A stretch of 64,000 nucleotides of DNA. Origin: Agaribacter marinus. GTDB taxonomy: Bacteria > Pseudomonadota > Gammaproteobacteria > Enterobacterales > Alteromonadaceae. Position 1 is the stretch's first letter; each line of letters opens with the position of its first letter. The DNA lies in assembly GCF_030160655.1 (NCBI RefSeq), contig NZ_BSOT01000005.1, positions 1,755,546 to 1,819,545 on the forward strand. The letters run 5' to 3'. A model generated the notes under the pieces. The model saw only the letters and a list, made by a program, of their open reading frames with translations. It was not told the origin of the DNA and did not search any database. Below, piece by piece: positions 1 through 8,539 of this stretch. Position numbers and translations under genes: made by a program.

Positions 1-2
1 AC

Positions 3-434
3 GGAAAAAATGATTTGTGGACCTTCGTGTCTGGTGCAGCTTATGGTTTTATAGTGCCCGGCACGAGAACTTACTTAACCATTGGTAAATCGGGTGGCCA
101 TGAATCAAAAATCGGATATAAAATAAAAAGAACAGACGGCTCAAAATGTGGCGGAATGTGCGTAAAAGATAGAGAAGATGCGTATGCTTACTACTGGGCA
201 TGGGATGTAAACGACTTACTTGAAGTAAAGAATGAAGAGCGTCTCCCCCATCAGATACAACCCTATGAGTATGGAAAATGGCCAATCCCAAAATCACTCG
301 GCGTAACAGAAATTTCATATGGGTATTTTGATAACGAAGAGAACAAGCTTTACCTTTCCGTCAAAGACGGTGACAACATTGCCAAGTATTCAAGAAGCCC
401 GATATTTCTAGTGTATAACTACAAAAGCCCTTAA
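3..434 (+). CDS. C-terminal part of a hypothetical protein (5' end outside window)
   Basis: The reading frame is open to the left edge, so this is the last ~143 residues of a longer protein; the TTG at 15 is only the first start-like codon in view and probably not the true start. The visible part is rich in aromatic residues and glycine with short alternating strands (for example the stretch ending in YGYFDNEENKLYLSV), which suggests the last blades of a beta-propeller or a similar all-beta fold. I do not recognise the family. Its TAA overlaps the flippase stop codon on the other strand, so the two genes converge with no room for a separate terminator. Confidence 0.55.
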   Translation, partial: GKNDLWTFVSGAAYGFIVPGTRTYLTIGKSGGHESKIGYKIKRTDGSKCGGMCVKDREDAYAYYWAWDVNDLLEVKNEERLPHQIQPYEYGKWPIPKSLGVTEISYGYFDNEENKLYLSVKDGDNIAKYSRSPIFLVYNYKSP

Positions 435-1909
435 GACCGCTTGACCTTTGCAGTGAATCTGGAGAGCTGCTGGCTCAATAATTGTGTAATCCACTCAACG
501 GTTTTATCTACATCACGATTGATGAACTTCATCAAGAAAAAGCTTATGCATAACGTAATTATGTATAGCGCGCCATAAATTGCACTGAGAATAAGCAAGT
601 TCAAAAATGCCAATTCAGAGAAAAACAAATATTGTGAGAATGACGCAAGGTAATTTGCAAAAACTATTGGAATAAGCAAACCTGCAAATGCAAATAGGGA
701 GAAACTAAAATAAAACCATACCACTGCGACAATCAATAGCAGACTAACGGCTGCAATGATTATTCGCCACTCAGCAAACACAACTAAATCGCCCGAGAAA
801 AACAACAAAAACGCGGCAAGCATCGCAGCAAAGGTAATCAGATCATAATAAAACAAAAGCTTTACCTTAGAAACACTGGTTAAGGCCTGTTGAAAAATAG
901 CAACAATCGAATAGTTTATGATAAAGAATGACAAAATTCCGAGAATCGGCGCGAATACCTGCCATTTTTCATCAAATAAAGTACTCACTAGATATTCATC
1001 ATATAAAAATAATATGCCCGCAATTGGCGATGTAATAGATAGTAACAAGGTGACAGAGGTCAATATTTGAAAATTAATACTCCTTTTGTCACCCTTCACT
1101 TTTGCAAATGTCGCTAGCAAAGGCTCAGACAGCGGTTGAATAACTTCCCTACCTGGTAGCGTTGAAATATTTTTCATCATGTTGTAACCACCTAGATCGC
1201 CAGTAGAAAACGACTTTGATATGAAGATAGTATCAAATTCTGACTTAATATAACCCAGTACAGCTTTTAACAGCATCCACTTAGAAAATGACCATTGGTT
1301 TAGCAACTTACTTAGGGTAAATCTAGGACTGTATTTCGCAATAACATATGAATAAGACGCTTTGATTACGTAGGACGCAACAACGCCAATTATCATCGCC
1401 CAATAGCTCTTTAGTGCATAAGCCAAACTCAACGTGATAACGAAACTACCCAATTTATCAACAATGGCTAATCTCACCAAGGGTTGGTAATTGAGTTCTC
1501 TTTTTTGCAAGAGAATACCTGGACTGATGAACGCACTGATCGGCAAAATTGAAGAAATAACAATAAGTGGCCAAAACAACTTAGGTTGCTCAAAAAATAA
1601 TGCTAATGGCCAAGCACACGCAATAAGAATCACGGCAAGGCCTGTCTTTAACAAAATACCTAAAGTCCAAGCAGTATTTAAGTCATCGTCATCTACTTCG
1701 TCTTTTTGCACGATGTACTGCTGCGCACCAGAATCTGACAAAACGTCGCATAAGAATACTAACATCGTCGCAATAGCGACCAAACCAAAGTCTTCAGGCG
1801 TTAGTAGCCTGGCCAGTATTAAAAGGCTTACGATCCCGATACTTCGCTGTATTCCCCTTATTATGAGAATAAAGAATGAGCTATCGAGTGTTTTTTGTGC
1901 GAGAGACAT
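431..1909 (-). CDS. Polysaccharide flippase, Wzx/MOP superfamily
   Basis: 492 residues, almost entirely hydrophobic, with about 12-14 membrane segments. The N-terminal region (residues ~15-45, ending RLLTPEDFGLVAIATML) is typical of the Wzx/PST branch of the MOP exporters. Such proteins flip undecaprenyl-PP-linked repeat units across the inner membrane. It is the last gene of the exopolysaccharide operon, starting one base after the pyruvyl transferase stop. With the polymerase at 5211-6596 and the Wzz- and Wza-like genes on the other strand, it completes a Wzy-dependent export route. The family is clear; the transported unit is unknown. Confidence 0.9.
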   Translation of the reverse strand: MSLAQKTLDSSFFILIIRGIQRSIGIVSLLILARLLTPEDFGLVAIATMLVFLCDVLSDSGAQQYIVQKDEVDDDDLNTAWTLGILLKTGLAVILIACAWPLALFFEQPKLFWPLIVISSILPISAFISPGILLQKRELNYQPLVRLAIVDKLGSFVITLSLAYALKSYWAMIIGVVASYVIKASYSYVIAKYSPRFTLSKLLNQWSFSKWMLLKAVLGYIKSEFDTIFISKSFSTGDLGGYNMMKNISTLPGREVIQPLSEPLLATFAKVKGDKRSINFQILTSVTLLLSITSPIAGILFLYDEYLVSTLFDEKWQVFAPILGILSFFIINYSIVAIFQQALTSVSKVKLLFYYDLITFAAMLAAFLLFFSGDLVVFAEWRIIIAAVSLLLIVAVVWFYFSFSLFAFAGLLIPIVFANYLASFSQYLFFSELAFLNLLILSAIYGALYIITLCISFFLMKFINRDVDKTVEWITQLLSQQLSRFTAKVKRS

Positions 1910-1910
1910 A

Positions 1911-2978
1911 TTAGGCGTCTTGTCCTGTTTGACTTATTGTTTGGCGTAACTTTTGACCTAAGGCTAGGTTGTCGGCCAATTGCGTTGCAATAATACCTGA
2001 GTCGTTTTCAGTCTCGCTTAATTTTATGTTAAGCGCTTTTCGTAATACATCGATATCCATTGCACTTGCAGCATCAATGCCTTCCTTGTTGGTGTGCGAG
2101 CGTAAAAATGCAGCCATTTTGTTGTCACATAGCAAGGCTAAAAAACGCGTTTGAAGGCCATAACTCATAATACAACCGTGTAAACGGCTACTAACCACCA
2201 ACGACGCTTGCGCGATCATACGAATCGGTTTTTCGTGATTAGCACAAATATTCGTATGCGCCTGATATTCTAGGTTGAATTCGCTTGCTAAGGTACGTAA
2301 ATGGCTCGAGATAACATGTTCTTCAGCCCCAGCTAAACGCAGATCAGAAGGATGTATCATGTGCAACAGAACGGGTTTACGCGCTGTCTTGGATGTAAAT
2401 ATAGGAGAAAAATAATTTATAGACGGACAAATCGACATCGCTAACTTCTCCGGCGCGCACCCATGTCGCGTAAACTCTTGTTCGGTAAAATCATCTCTTA
2501 CACCACAAAATGTTGCGCCTTGAATGATTTTTTCTATTTCCGTTGCAGGCATTTGCGCCCGTCCTTCCATGTAATTGATACCAATACCCAAAACGGAGTA
2601 TCGTAAACTACTCTGCAAGATTGCATCCCAGACAGGAGAAAATACGGGCTGTAACAAGCCCCCACCGCCGATGACCAAATGAGTATCCACAGGCGCTTTA
2701 GCGAGTCTACTTCTTATCGTACTAATCGCAATAGGTGTACAAAAAAGTAACTGACCGTCTAAGCCAACAATATGTTTAACGCCGAGATGAGAAATATAAT
2801 CACCAACATTTCCTTTGTTAGCAAACATATAAATAACTTTCGATTTCTTTACATGTTTCATGACGAAATTATGCCAGTGGTACTTCACAAAAAAACTTAA
2901 ACTACCGTATAGATCAACATGTTCTGAAAGGTAGAGTTCATACCGCCACCTCAAAAATTCGGGCAATAGCTTTTTCAT
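1911..2978 (-). CDS. Polysaccharide pyruvyl transferase family protein
   Basis: 355 residues matching the PS_pyruv_trans fold: the early NKGNVGDYISHLGVKHI segment, VIGGGGLLQPVF near residues 100-115, a GVRDDFTEQEF segment, and the late SRLHGCIMSYGLQTRFLAL motif shared with CsaB/WcaK-type enzymes. These enzymes add a ketal-linked pyruvate from phosphoenolpyruvate to a sugar, giving an acidic polymer. The start codon overlaps the stop of the upstream glycosyltransferase (ATGA), indicating translational coupling. The acceptor sugar cannot be told from sequence. Confidence 0.85.
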   Translation of the reverse strand: MKKLLPEFLRWRYELYLSEHVDLYGSLSFFVKYHWHNFVMKHVKKSKVIYMFANKGNVGDYISHLGVKHIVGLDGQLLFCTPIAISTIRSRLAKAPVDTHLVIGGGGLLQPVFSPVWDAILQSSLRYSVLGIGINYMEGRAQMPATEIEKIIQGATFCGVRDDFTEQEFTRHGCAPEKLAMSICPSINYFSPIFTSKTARKPVLLHMIHPSDLRLAGAEEHVISSHLRTLASEFNLEYQAHTNICANHEKPIRMIAQASLVVSSRLHGCIMSYGLQTRFLALLCDNKMAAFLRSHTNKEGIDAASAMDIDVLRKALNIKLSETENDSGIIATQLADNLALGQKLRQTISQTGQDA

Positions 2979-4147
2979 TTCGTTTCTAATACCTGTTTAT
3001 ATGCCGCTGCAACCGCTTTTGCCGCAGTTGACCAAGTAAATCCTTGAGTGCGTTTTTTACCTGCGGCACTTAGTTCATGCCAGCACGTATCGTCCGTTAA
3101 CAATGCATGGGTTGCGCGCATAAGCGCCTCGCTATCCTCCGCATCCGCTGAGAAGACAGCTTCCTCGCCAATTTCTATCAATACTTTTGCATTTGAAACA
3201 ACAGCGGGGGTCTCTCTCGCCATGGCCTGCAATAGCGGAAATCCAAACCCTTCTTCTCTAGAGGCAAACAATAACACCCTTACTTTGCTAAAAAGTGATA
3301 GTAACAATTGTTCATCTATCCACCCATGAATCTCGCAATAATCTTCCATGCCAGTCGAGCGAATATACTTAACGATTTCACCATCAGTGGTATTAGCAAT
3401 ACCAGCTATGTATAGCTTGTTGGCGAGCTTTACGTGTTCCGGCAGCTTGCGATACGCATCAAGCATGTTTTGCCAGTTTTTTTGGTAGCTTTCTCCACCA
3501 AGCATTAACACGCCTGCACGTTCTGATAAATCATATCGAGTTTTATCAAGGAGATAGTTTTCTGGCACCCCATGATATACGTATGAGATCTTATTGCTGA
3601 CATTTGGAAATGTCGACAAAATCGATGATTGGGCATAATTGGAAATGGTAAGCACATGGTCTGCATGTTTCAATCCCAGGCGATACATAGCCCAGCGGTA
3701 CAATTTACGCTTTAAGCAATAGATAAAATGTGAAAATGACTGCCCTTTTTCGGGGAAAGAAAATAAGTTTAAATGCTTCCATTCCATTACGTCGTGGTAA
3801 GTCACTATTTGCTTAGTTTTCGCTCTAAGCGAGGTTCGATTACACGGGAGATGAATTAAATCTAAATGAAACTCACTGACTTTTTTCGGCAAATAAGATT
3901 GTTCCCACTTTACATCCTCATCACTCAGCACATCAACAAACGTAACATTGTCGCGCTTACACGCGTCAATCCTATGTTGATAGTCACTGGGGTGCTCATT
4001 GTGTTCAAACGCCGTATTTATAAAAAAGTAAAAATCAGCATCCATAAGGTCAGGTAAATACTGACATAAATAAAAAACATAGGTCGGCATACCGCGTTGC
4101 TTGTAACATAAACTTCTGGCATCGATGCCTATTTTTAACCTAGTCAA
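2975..4147 (-). CDS. Glycosyltransferase, GT4 family
   Basis: 390 residues with the chosen start. The N-terminal Rossmann domain begins LKIGIDARS and the C-terminal domain carries EEGFGFPLLQAMA, the EX7E-type nucleotide-sugar motif of GT-B retaining transferases (GT4). A longer frame starts at 4171, but I chose the TTG at 4147: an AAGGAG lies nine bases upstream, and this TTG overlaps the acyltransferase stop as TTGA, matching the ATGA overlaps elsewhere in the operon. It likely adds one sugar of the repeat unit at the cytoplasmic membrane face; donor and acceptor are unknown. Confidence 0.88.
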   Translation of the reverse strand: MTRLKIGIDARSLCYKQRGMPTYVFYLCQYLPDLMDADFYFFINTAFEHNEHPSDYQHRIDACKRDNVTFVDVLSDEDVKWEQSYLPKKVSEFHLDLIHLPCNRTSLRAKTKQIVTYHDVMEWKHLNLFSFPEKGQSFSHFIYCLKRKLYRWAMYRLGLKHADHVLTISNYAQSSILSTFPNVSNKISYVYHGVPENYLLDKTRYDLSERAGVLMLGGESYQKNWQNMLDAYRKLPEHVKLANKLYIAGIANTTDGEIVKYIRSTGMEDYCEIHGWIDEQLLLSLFSKVRVLLFASREEGFGFPLLQAMARETPAVVSNAKVLIEIGEEAVFSADAEDSEALMRATHALLTDDTCWHELSAAGKKRTQGFTWSTAAKAVAAAYKQVLETK

Positions 4148-5214
4148 GCGTTTACACTCCTTGATGACCAACGTTTGACAGTATAGCGACGCATGGGTCG
4201 CTCAATATATTGATACGTAAAGTGAGACATCACAATACAGCTGACAATGATTGCAGTAAGATCAAATACGGAAGCGTAAGACGCATCAGCTAAAAACAAC
4301 ATCTTATAAAACGCGATAACAAAAATATGATTGAGGTAAAGCGAGTAAGAAATTTCGCCGAAATATACCATGCCTTTATGGTTTAACAGGGTGTGTAGGG
4401 GTGTTTTAGAACAAAGAAACGCAAATAACATTAGCGCAAATAAGCTAGGAACAAAAAAGTGATTCGCTGTAAAATTAAAACCCAGTACAACACAACTTGT
4501 GCATGCGAAAACTAACAAAGACACAGCCCCTCGATTGCTAATTTTATCTTTAAACTTTACAAAAAATACGTGTAAACATACACCGCAATAGAAAGTAACG
4601 ACGCATCTAAATAGCCCTAAGGTGCTAATACCTTCACCTAATGATACAAAGCCAAAAAAGTCATACATAATAGCGATTGATAGCACTAATACACAAAAAA
4701 GGATAAACACCCCTGTTGATTTTTTCGGGAATACCAACAGAACAAATGGCAGTAAAAGATAGGCAAATAATTCACCGCTTATCGTCCAAGAGGGCATGTT
4801 CCAAGTATTCCAATACTCCCCAGTGATTATCCAAATGTCGACGAGTAAAATTTTAAAAAAAAGTGCAACTAACGAATACTGTTTTGCATCAATTGATCTG
4901 TCTGTTATCAAAAAAGCGAGAGGAAATAGTAGAAATAACGCTAGAACGAATACATGTAATGGATATATACGCGCGATGCGCTTTATGATAAAAGTTTGAA
5001 TCTCAGAAAAATTCAACTTATTACTAAATGTTTCAGCATAATTGTAGGCCAAAATAAAACCGCTAAGTAAAAAGAAAAAGTCCACTGCCAAATAGCCTTT
5101 GTTGTATAAAAAGCTAAGTGCATTTGAAAAATCATGTTGGTGTAAAAAATATTTTAAGTGGTATAAAACAACGCAAAATGCCGCAATACCACGTAACGAT
5201 GTTAAATAATTCAT
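4144..5214 (-). CDS. Acyltransferase family 3 (OafA/ExoZ-like) membrane protein
   Basis: 356 residues with about ten membrane segments. It opens with the family signature NYLTSLRGIAAFCVVLYHL, containing the R-G and conserved H residues of the acyltransferase-3 (AT3) core, followed by a DFFFLLSGFIL segment and YPLHVF. AT3 proteins move acetyl, succinyl or similar groups across the membrane onto polysaccharides. It overlaps both neighbours by four bases. In this operon it probably decorates the exopolysaccharide; the acyl group is not predictable. Confidence 0.9.
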   Translation of the reverse strand: MNYLTSLRGIAAFCVVLYHLKYFLHQHDFSNALSFLYNKGYLAVDFFFLLSGFILAYNYAETFSNKLNFSEIQTFIIKRIARIYPLHVFVLALFLLFPLAFLITDRSIDAKQYSLVALFFKILLVDIWIITGEYWNTWNMPSWTISGELFAYLLLPFVLLVFPKKSTGVFILFCVLVLSIAIMYDFFGFVSLGEGISTLGLFRCVVTFYCGVCLHVFFVKFKDKISNRGAVSLLVFACTSCVVLGFNFTANHFFVPSLFALMLFAFLCSKTPLHTLLNHKGMVYFGEISYSLYLNHIFVIAFYKMLFLADASYASVFDLTAIIVSCIVMSHFTYQYIERPMRRYTVKRWSSRSVNA

Positions 5215-6596
5215 ACGCGATGCGAGCCTACATTTCCTCTAATCTTTATCTGAGGTTCATGTTGACGAGTAAACGCAGATACTTTCTTCTTACTTGATTC
5301 TTCTGTATTTTCTTGCTCATCAGATTCTAATGCTTCAATGCCTTTTATAGCAATAGAAACGCAGTACAGATAATACATCCAGGGATAGAACGCTACGCCA
5401 ATGAACATCCCGCCACTGATATAAATAATAAGAGACGCCCTAATCGCGCGCTTACCATCAGAGTATAATGGCTCGGTGTTATTCATCATATTCTTTGAAC
5501 GCAACAACGACAAACCATGAAGAATAATACCAAGAAATAGTATCAGCCCTCCGTAACCGGTTTCACCAAGCACTTCAAAATAAATATTATGGAAGGCTTT
5601 TCCGCCTCGTTGGTTAATCTCAACTTCCTGACCTTGTTGGTATTTGTGTAATTGCCCGGCATTTGCATTGTATGAATAAAAGCCACCACCAAAAAATGGC
5701 CGTTCTTTAACATAGTCAATCGTCCAGCGCCATACGACTAATCGTCCTATTGCGGATTTTTCATCTGTTTTTGCGTTGTCAATTGTACTCATCCGTTGGA
5801 ACCAGGCATCTGTCGCGATAAACATAAAGGCAGTGCCAAAAATACCCAAGGCTAGGAAGTATTTAAATTTCTTTTTACTTTGAAAAAATTGAATAAAGAC
5901 AAGAACAGCAAGTGCGACTAAGCCCGTCCGGGCTTGCGTGCCAACAAGTACTGCGAGAGAGCATAAAACTAAGAACAAAAACAAATACCCTACGGGAGGT
6001 ATTTGCTTCACTAATAGCGAGTGCTTTCTGATATATAGAAAAATTGGGATAAGTGATATGGAAAGCGCGGATAGCGTGCTTCCCTCTGCATACATGAACC
6101 CCCCCAAGCCGATGAGAGATACGCCGTAGCCACCACCGCCAAGTAAAGACTTCACGCCCCCCATAAAAATAAAATAGGACAATGCCGAGGCACTTACCAA
6201 AACAAAAAACTCAATATGCTTTTTGCTCGTCAACGCAAAGGGGATAAAGTATGCAAATATTAAGGTCTTAATCGTGAAGTCATACTTTAACCAAGCCACT
6301 AACTGGAATTCAGCGCGTACGGTAGATATCGTAATCCAAAGCATGAATGTCAACATTAAGAAATGATACAAACCACTTCTAGGTATACGTACTTTTTTAT
6401 TTTGAAGCACTATCACCATGAAGAAGAACAAGGTAAAAAGTAATGATAGTTTCTGACCTGCCAAAAATGAGAATGATGTTGATTGAGGCTGGACAATATT
6501 TACCCAAACAGCTGAGCACAGCGCCACATGTGGTCGAGTAAATCCAAAGATCACAAAACCGAGAAGAATGAACGAAAGAAATAAATCAGTGAGCAT
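5211..6596 (-). CDS. O-antigen ligase/polymerase-like protein, exosortase A-associated (Wzy-like)
   Basis: 461 residues with about 11 membrane segments, a central large loop around residues 255-345 (WRWTIDYVKERPFFGGGF, then HNIYFEVLGETGYGGL) as in Wzy_C/O-antigen ligase proteins, and an N-terminus like the putative O-glycosylation ligases of exosortase A systems (FTRPHVALCSAVWVNIVQP). It should polymerise or transfer the lipid-linked glycan on the periplasmic side. The C-terminal ~40 residues are charged and predicted cytoplasmic. Eight bases upstream ends a 30-residue ORF that may be coupled to it. Confidence 0.87.
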   Translation of the reverse strand: MLTDLFLSFILLGFVIFGFTRPHVALCSAVWVNIVQPQSTSFSFLAGQKLSLLFTLFFFMVIVLQNKKVRIPRSGLYHFLMLTFMLWITISTVRAEFQLVAWLKYDFTIKTLIFAYFIPFALTSKKHIEFFVLVSASALSYFIFMGGVKSLLGGGGYGVSLIGLGGFMYAEGSTLSALSISLIPIFLYIRKHSLLVKQIPPVGYLFLFLVLCSLAVLVGTQARTGLVALAVLVFIQFFQSKKKFKYFLALGIFGTAFMFIATDAWFQRMSTIDNAKTDEKSAIGRLVVWRWTIDYVKERPFFGGGFYSYNANAGQLHKYQQGQEVEINQRGGKAFHNIYFEVLGETGYGGLILFLGIILHGLSLLRSKNMMNNTEPLYSDGKRAIRASLIIYISGGMFIGVAFYPWMYYLYCVSIAIKGIEALESDEQENTEESSKKKVSAFTRQHEPQIKIRGNVGSHRV

Positions 6597-6604
6597 AGTA
6601 GTAT

Positions 6605-6697
6605 CTAATCGTCTTTGTTTTTAACGCAGTACACAAAAAAGACAAGCATCATAAGCCCAAAATGCACAAGCACTGACAAACTATCTACACCTAACAT
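6605..6697 (-). CDS. Predicted 30-residue single-pass membrane microprotein
   Basis: A short ORF reads MLGVDSLSVLVHFGLMMLVF and continues FVYCVKNKDD before TAG. It has an AGAGGT ribosome binding site seven bases before ATG, one hydrophobic segment (about residues 8-24) and a charged KNKDD tail, which implies N-out/C-in topology by the positive-inside rule. It fills the only sizeable gap in the operon, 43 bases after the acyltransferase stop, and ends eight bases before the polymerase start. No family is recognised. It could be a subunit or regulator of the polymerase, a leader peptide coupling translation, or chance. Confidence 0.5.
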   Translation of the reverse strand: MLGVDSLSVLVHFGLMMLVFFVYCVKNKDD

Positions 6698-6740
6698 ATA
6701 ATGACCTCTGTCCCACTTATTCGGTTCACGAACAACAAAC

Positions 6741-7325
6741 CTATCGACTACGAATGAGTTTAGCAGGGTTTCCGCCCACTATACTGCCTGCGGGGAACGC
6801 CTTAGTCACAACGCTACCTGCTGCTACTATACTGTTATCGCCCAAATCAGCCATAATTATAGCGCCATTTCCAATCCAGCAATTTTTACCAATCTGTACT
6901 TTCGTTAACTCGCCCTTTTGGTCTTTTATCGGAACGTCGATCTCATTGAAGCCATGCTGATTTTTCCCACTCAAGACATGCACACCACTGCCAAGGAGAC
7001 AATTCTCACCGATATAGCAACTGCCGATATTCGACTGTGGTCCAATATAGACGCCGTCGGAAATATCCATATTCCGCTGTGACAGTAACACACCGAAGCC
7101 AATGTATATGTCTATGCTCACGTCATTGCACAACCATCGATGCAAACACACCCTAAAAAAACTACCAAACTTGCCCGGTAGCATACTCAAGAGTTGGCTA
7201 AATGCTTGGAACAACGCATCCTTATCCCGCACCGCGAAACTCATCAACCAATATAAACATAAGAGGGGTAACAAAATAATTGTGCAACTAAAAAAAATCG
7301 CTCTTTTAACGAAATGCATAGTCAT
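6741..7325 (-). CDS. Hexapeptide-repeat acyltransferase (LbH, serine acetyltransferase-like)
   Basis: 194 residues. An N-terminal hydrophobic segment (residues ~9-32) is followed by left-handed beta-helix repeats from about residue 75 on (isoleucine/valine-rich hexads such as IGENCLLGSGVHV and IGKNCWIGNGAIIMADL), ending with SIVAAGSVVTKAFPAGSIVGGNPAKLI, the classic end of the NodL/WbbJ/colanic-acid acetyltransferase group. It would O-acetylate a sugar of the polymer using acetyl-CoA. The start overlaps the stp1 glycosyltransferase stop. Confidence 0.88.
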   Translation of the reverse strand: MTMHFVKRAIFFSCTIILLPLLCLYWLMSFAVRDKDALFQAFSQLLSMLPGKFGSFFRVCLHRWLCNDVSIDIYIGFGVLLSQRNMDISDGVYIGPQSNIGSCYIGENCLLGSGVHVLSGKNQHGFNEIDVPIKDQKGELTKVQIGKNCWIGNGAIIMADLGDNSIVAAGSVVTKAFPAGSIVGGNPAKLIRSR

Positions 7326-8539
7326 TTCTCATCGACAATTGCTTGTTTCAGTGGCAATAAATTACCTTCCCACGAATACTCATTAATAATTCGTCTCCGA
7401 GAGGCATTTGCGATACTTTGCGTGTGGCTGTCAATTGCCAAGTAATCTATCTGCTGCATGAAACTGTCAGCATCATCGGCAATCAATATGTCTTCTTTAT
7501 CCGAACAATTGATACCTTCAGCACCTTTAGTGGTAGTAATTACAGGCAGACCACACGCCATTGCTTGAAGAATTTTATTCTGCACGCCACGCGCAATAGT
7601 AAAAGGCGCAACAAAAATATCCGCTTGTTGGAAAAACTCAGTCACATCGTCTACTTTCCCTGTTACCTCTACTCCCTGTATACTTGATAACGCCATTATT
7701 TTTGCATTAGGAGACATGCCGACAACCTTAAACCTTGCAGAGGGCGTCTTCTTAATAATCATCGGCCAAACGTTATTCACAAACCAAAGGACGGCATCAA
7801 CATTTGGTTTATAGTCCATTACGCCAACAAAAAGAAAAGATTTAGTGCCTGTCAACTCAGAGCTAACATGGTGCTTAGTGGAGATAGGGAAGAATTCCTC
7901 AGTATCAATCCCATTGCCAATGGCCAACGGCACTTTTGCATCTTCAGGTAAAAAAGTCGCCATGAGCTCAACTTCTTTGTCTGCAATTAAAAAGCACCGC
8001 TCGAATTTTCGGCAGCTTTTAACTTCAATATGTTCAATTAATCGCGCTTCTCTTCGATATACCAAGCGCATTGGAAATGATGCATTTTCAGCATATTGAT
8101 GCCATTTATTAGAGTCAACATCCATAAAGTCACAGAATAAGCGAATATTGTGAGTTAAATTCCCTTTTTTCTTCCACCAGTATGGCGTAAGGCTTGACGC
8201 AGTAAACACCACATTTCGATACTTCTGAGTCTCTATAAGCGCATCAAAAAACGCTTGAATTTTGTTGTGGTAAAACTTCGCGACACTTAACGCCTCACCT
8301 TTAAACAAGCCCGCTATTAAGGTTAAAGGTGACGCCGATACCTTAATTGCATGCACAGGAATATTTAAACGCTGGGCTAGTTGGTCAGCATCTCGCATGT
8401 CATCATCCGTTTCAGCGGGTGACAACACCGTAATATCTACACCTTGTTCTACTAAAAATTTCAGCTGATGAAACGTACGTAGTTTTTCACCTTTATTTGG
8501 TGGGTACGGCACTCTTTGACAGACAAAAAGAACACTCAT
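7322..8539 (-). CDS. Exosortase A-associated glycosyltransferase (stp1 type, TIGR03087-like)
   Basis: 405 residues. The N-terminus SVLFVCQRVPYPPNKGEKLR is the hallmark of the stp1 sugar transferases found with exosortase A. The C-terminal GT-B domain has VGVMDYKPNVDAVLWF, then PFTIARGVQNKILQAMACGLPVI, in the position of the nucleotide-sugar binding motif. It overlaps exosortase A by four bases (ATGA). It probably adds a core sugar of the exopolysaccharide repeat. Confidence 0.9.
   Translation of the reverse strand: MSVLFVCQRVPYPPNKGEKLRTFHQLKFLVEQGVDITVLSPAETDDDMRDADQLAQRLNIPVHAIKVSASPLTLIAGLFKGEALSVAKFYHNKIQAFFDALIETQKYRNVVFTASSLTPYWWKKKGNLTHNIRLFCDFMDVDSNKWHQYAENASFPMRLVYRREARLIEHIEVKSCRKFERCFLIADKEVELMATFLPEDAKVPLAIGNGIDTEEFFPISTKHHVSSELTGTKSFLFVGVMDYKPNVDAVLWFVNNVWPMIIKKTPSARFKVVGMSPNAKIMALSSIQGVEVTGKVDDVTEFFQQADIFVAPFTIARGVQNKILQAMACGLPVITTTKGAEGINCSDKEDILIADDADSFMQQIDYLAIDSHTQSIANASRRRIINEYSWEGNLLPLKQAIVDEK

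Noticed and set aside
1491-1949. 152-codon plus-strand open frame
   Set aside because: It lies opposite the flippase gene and reads low-complexity Ser/Thr/Ile-rich sequence typical of antisense frames.
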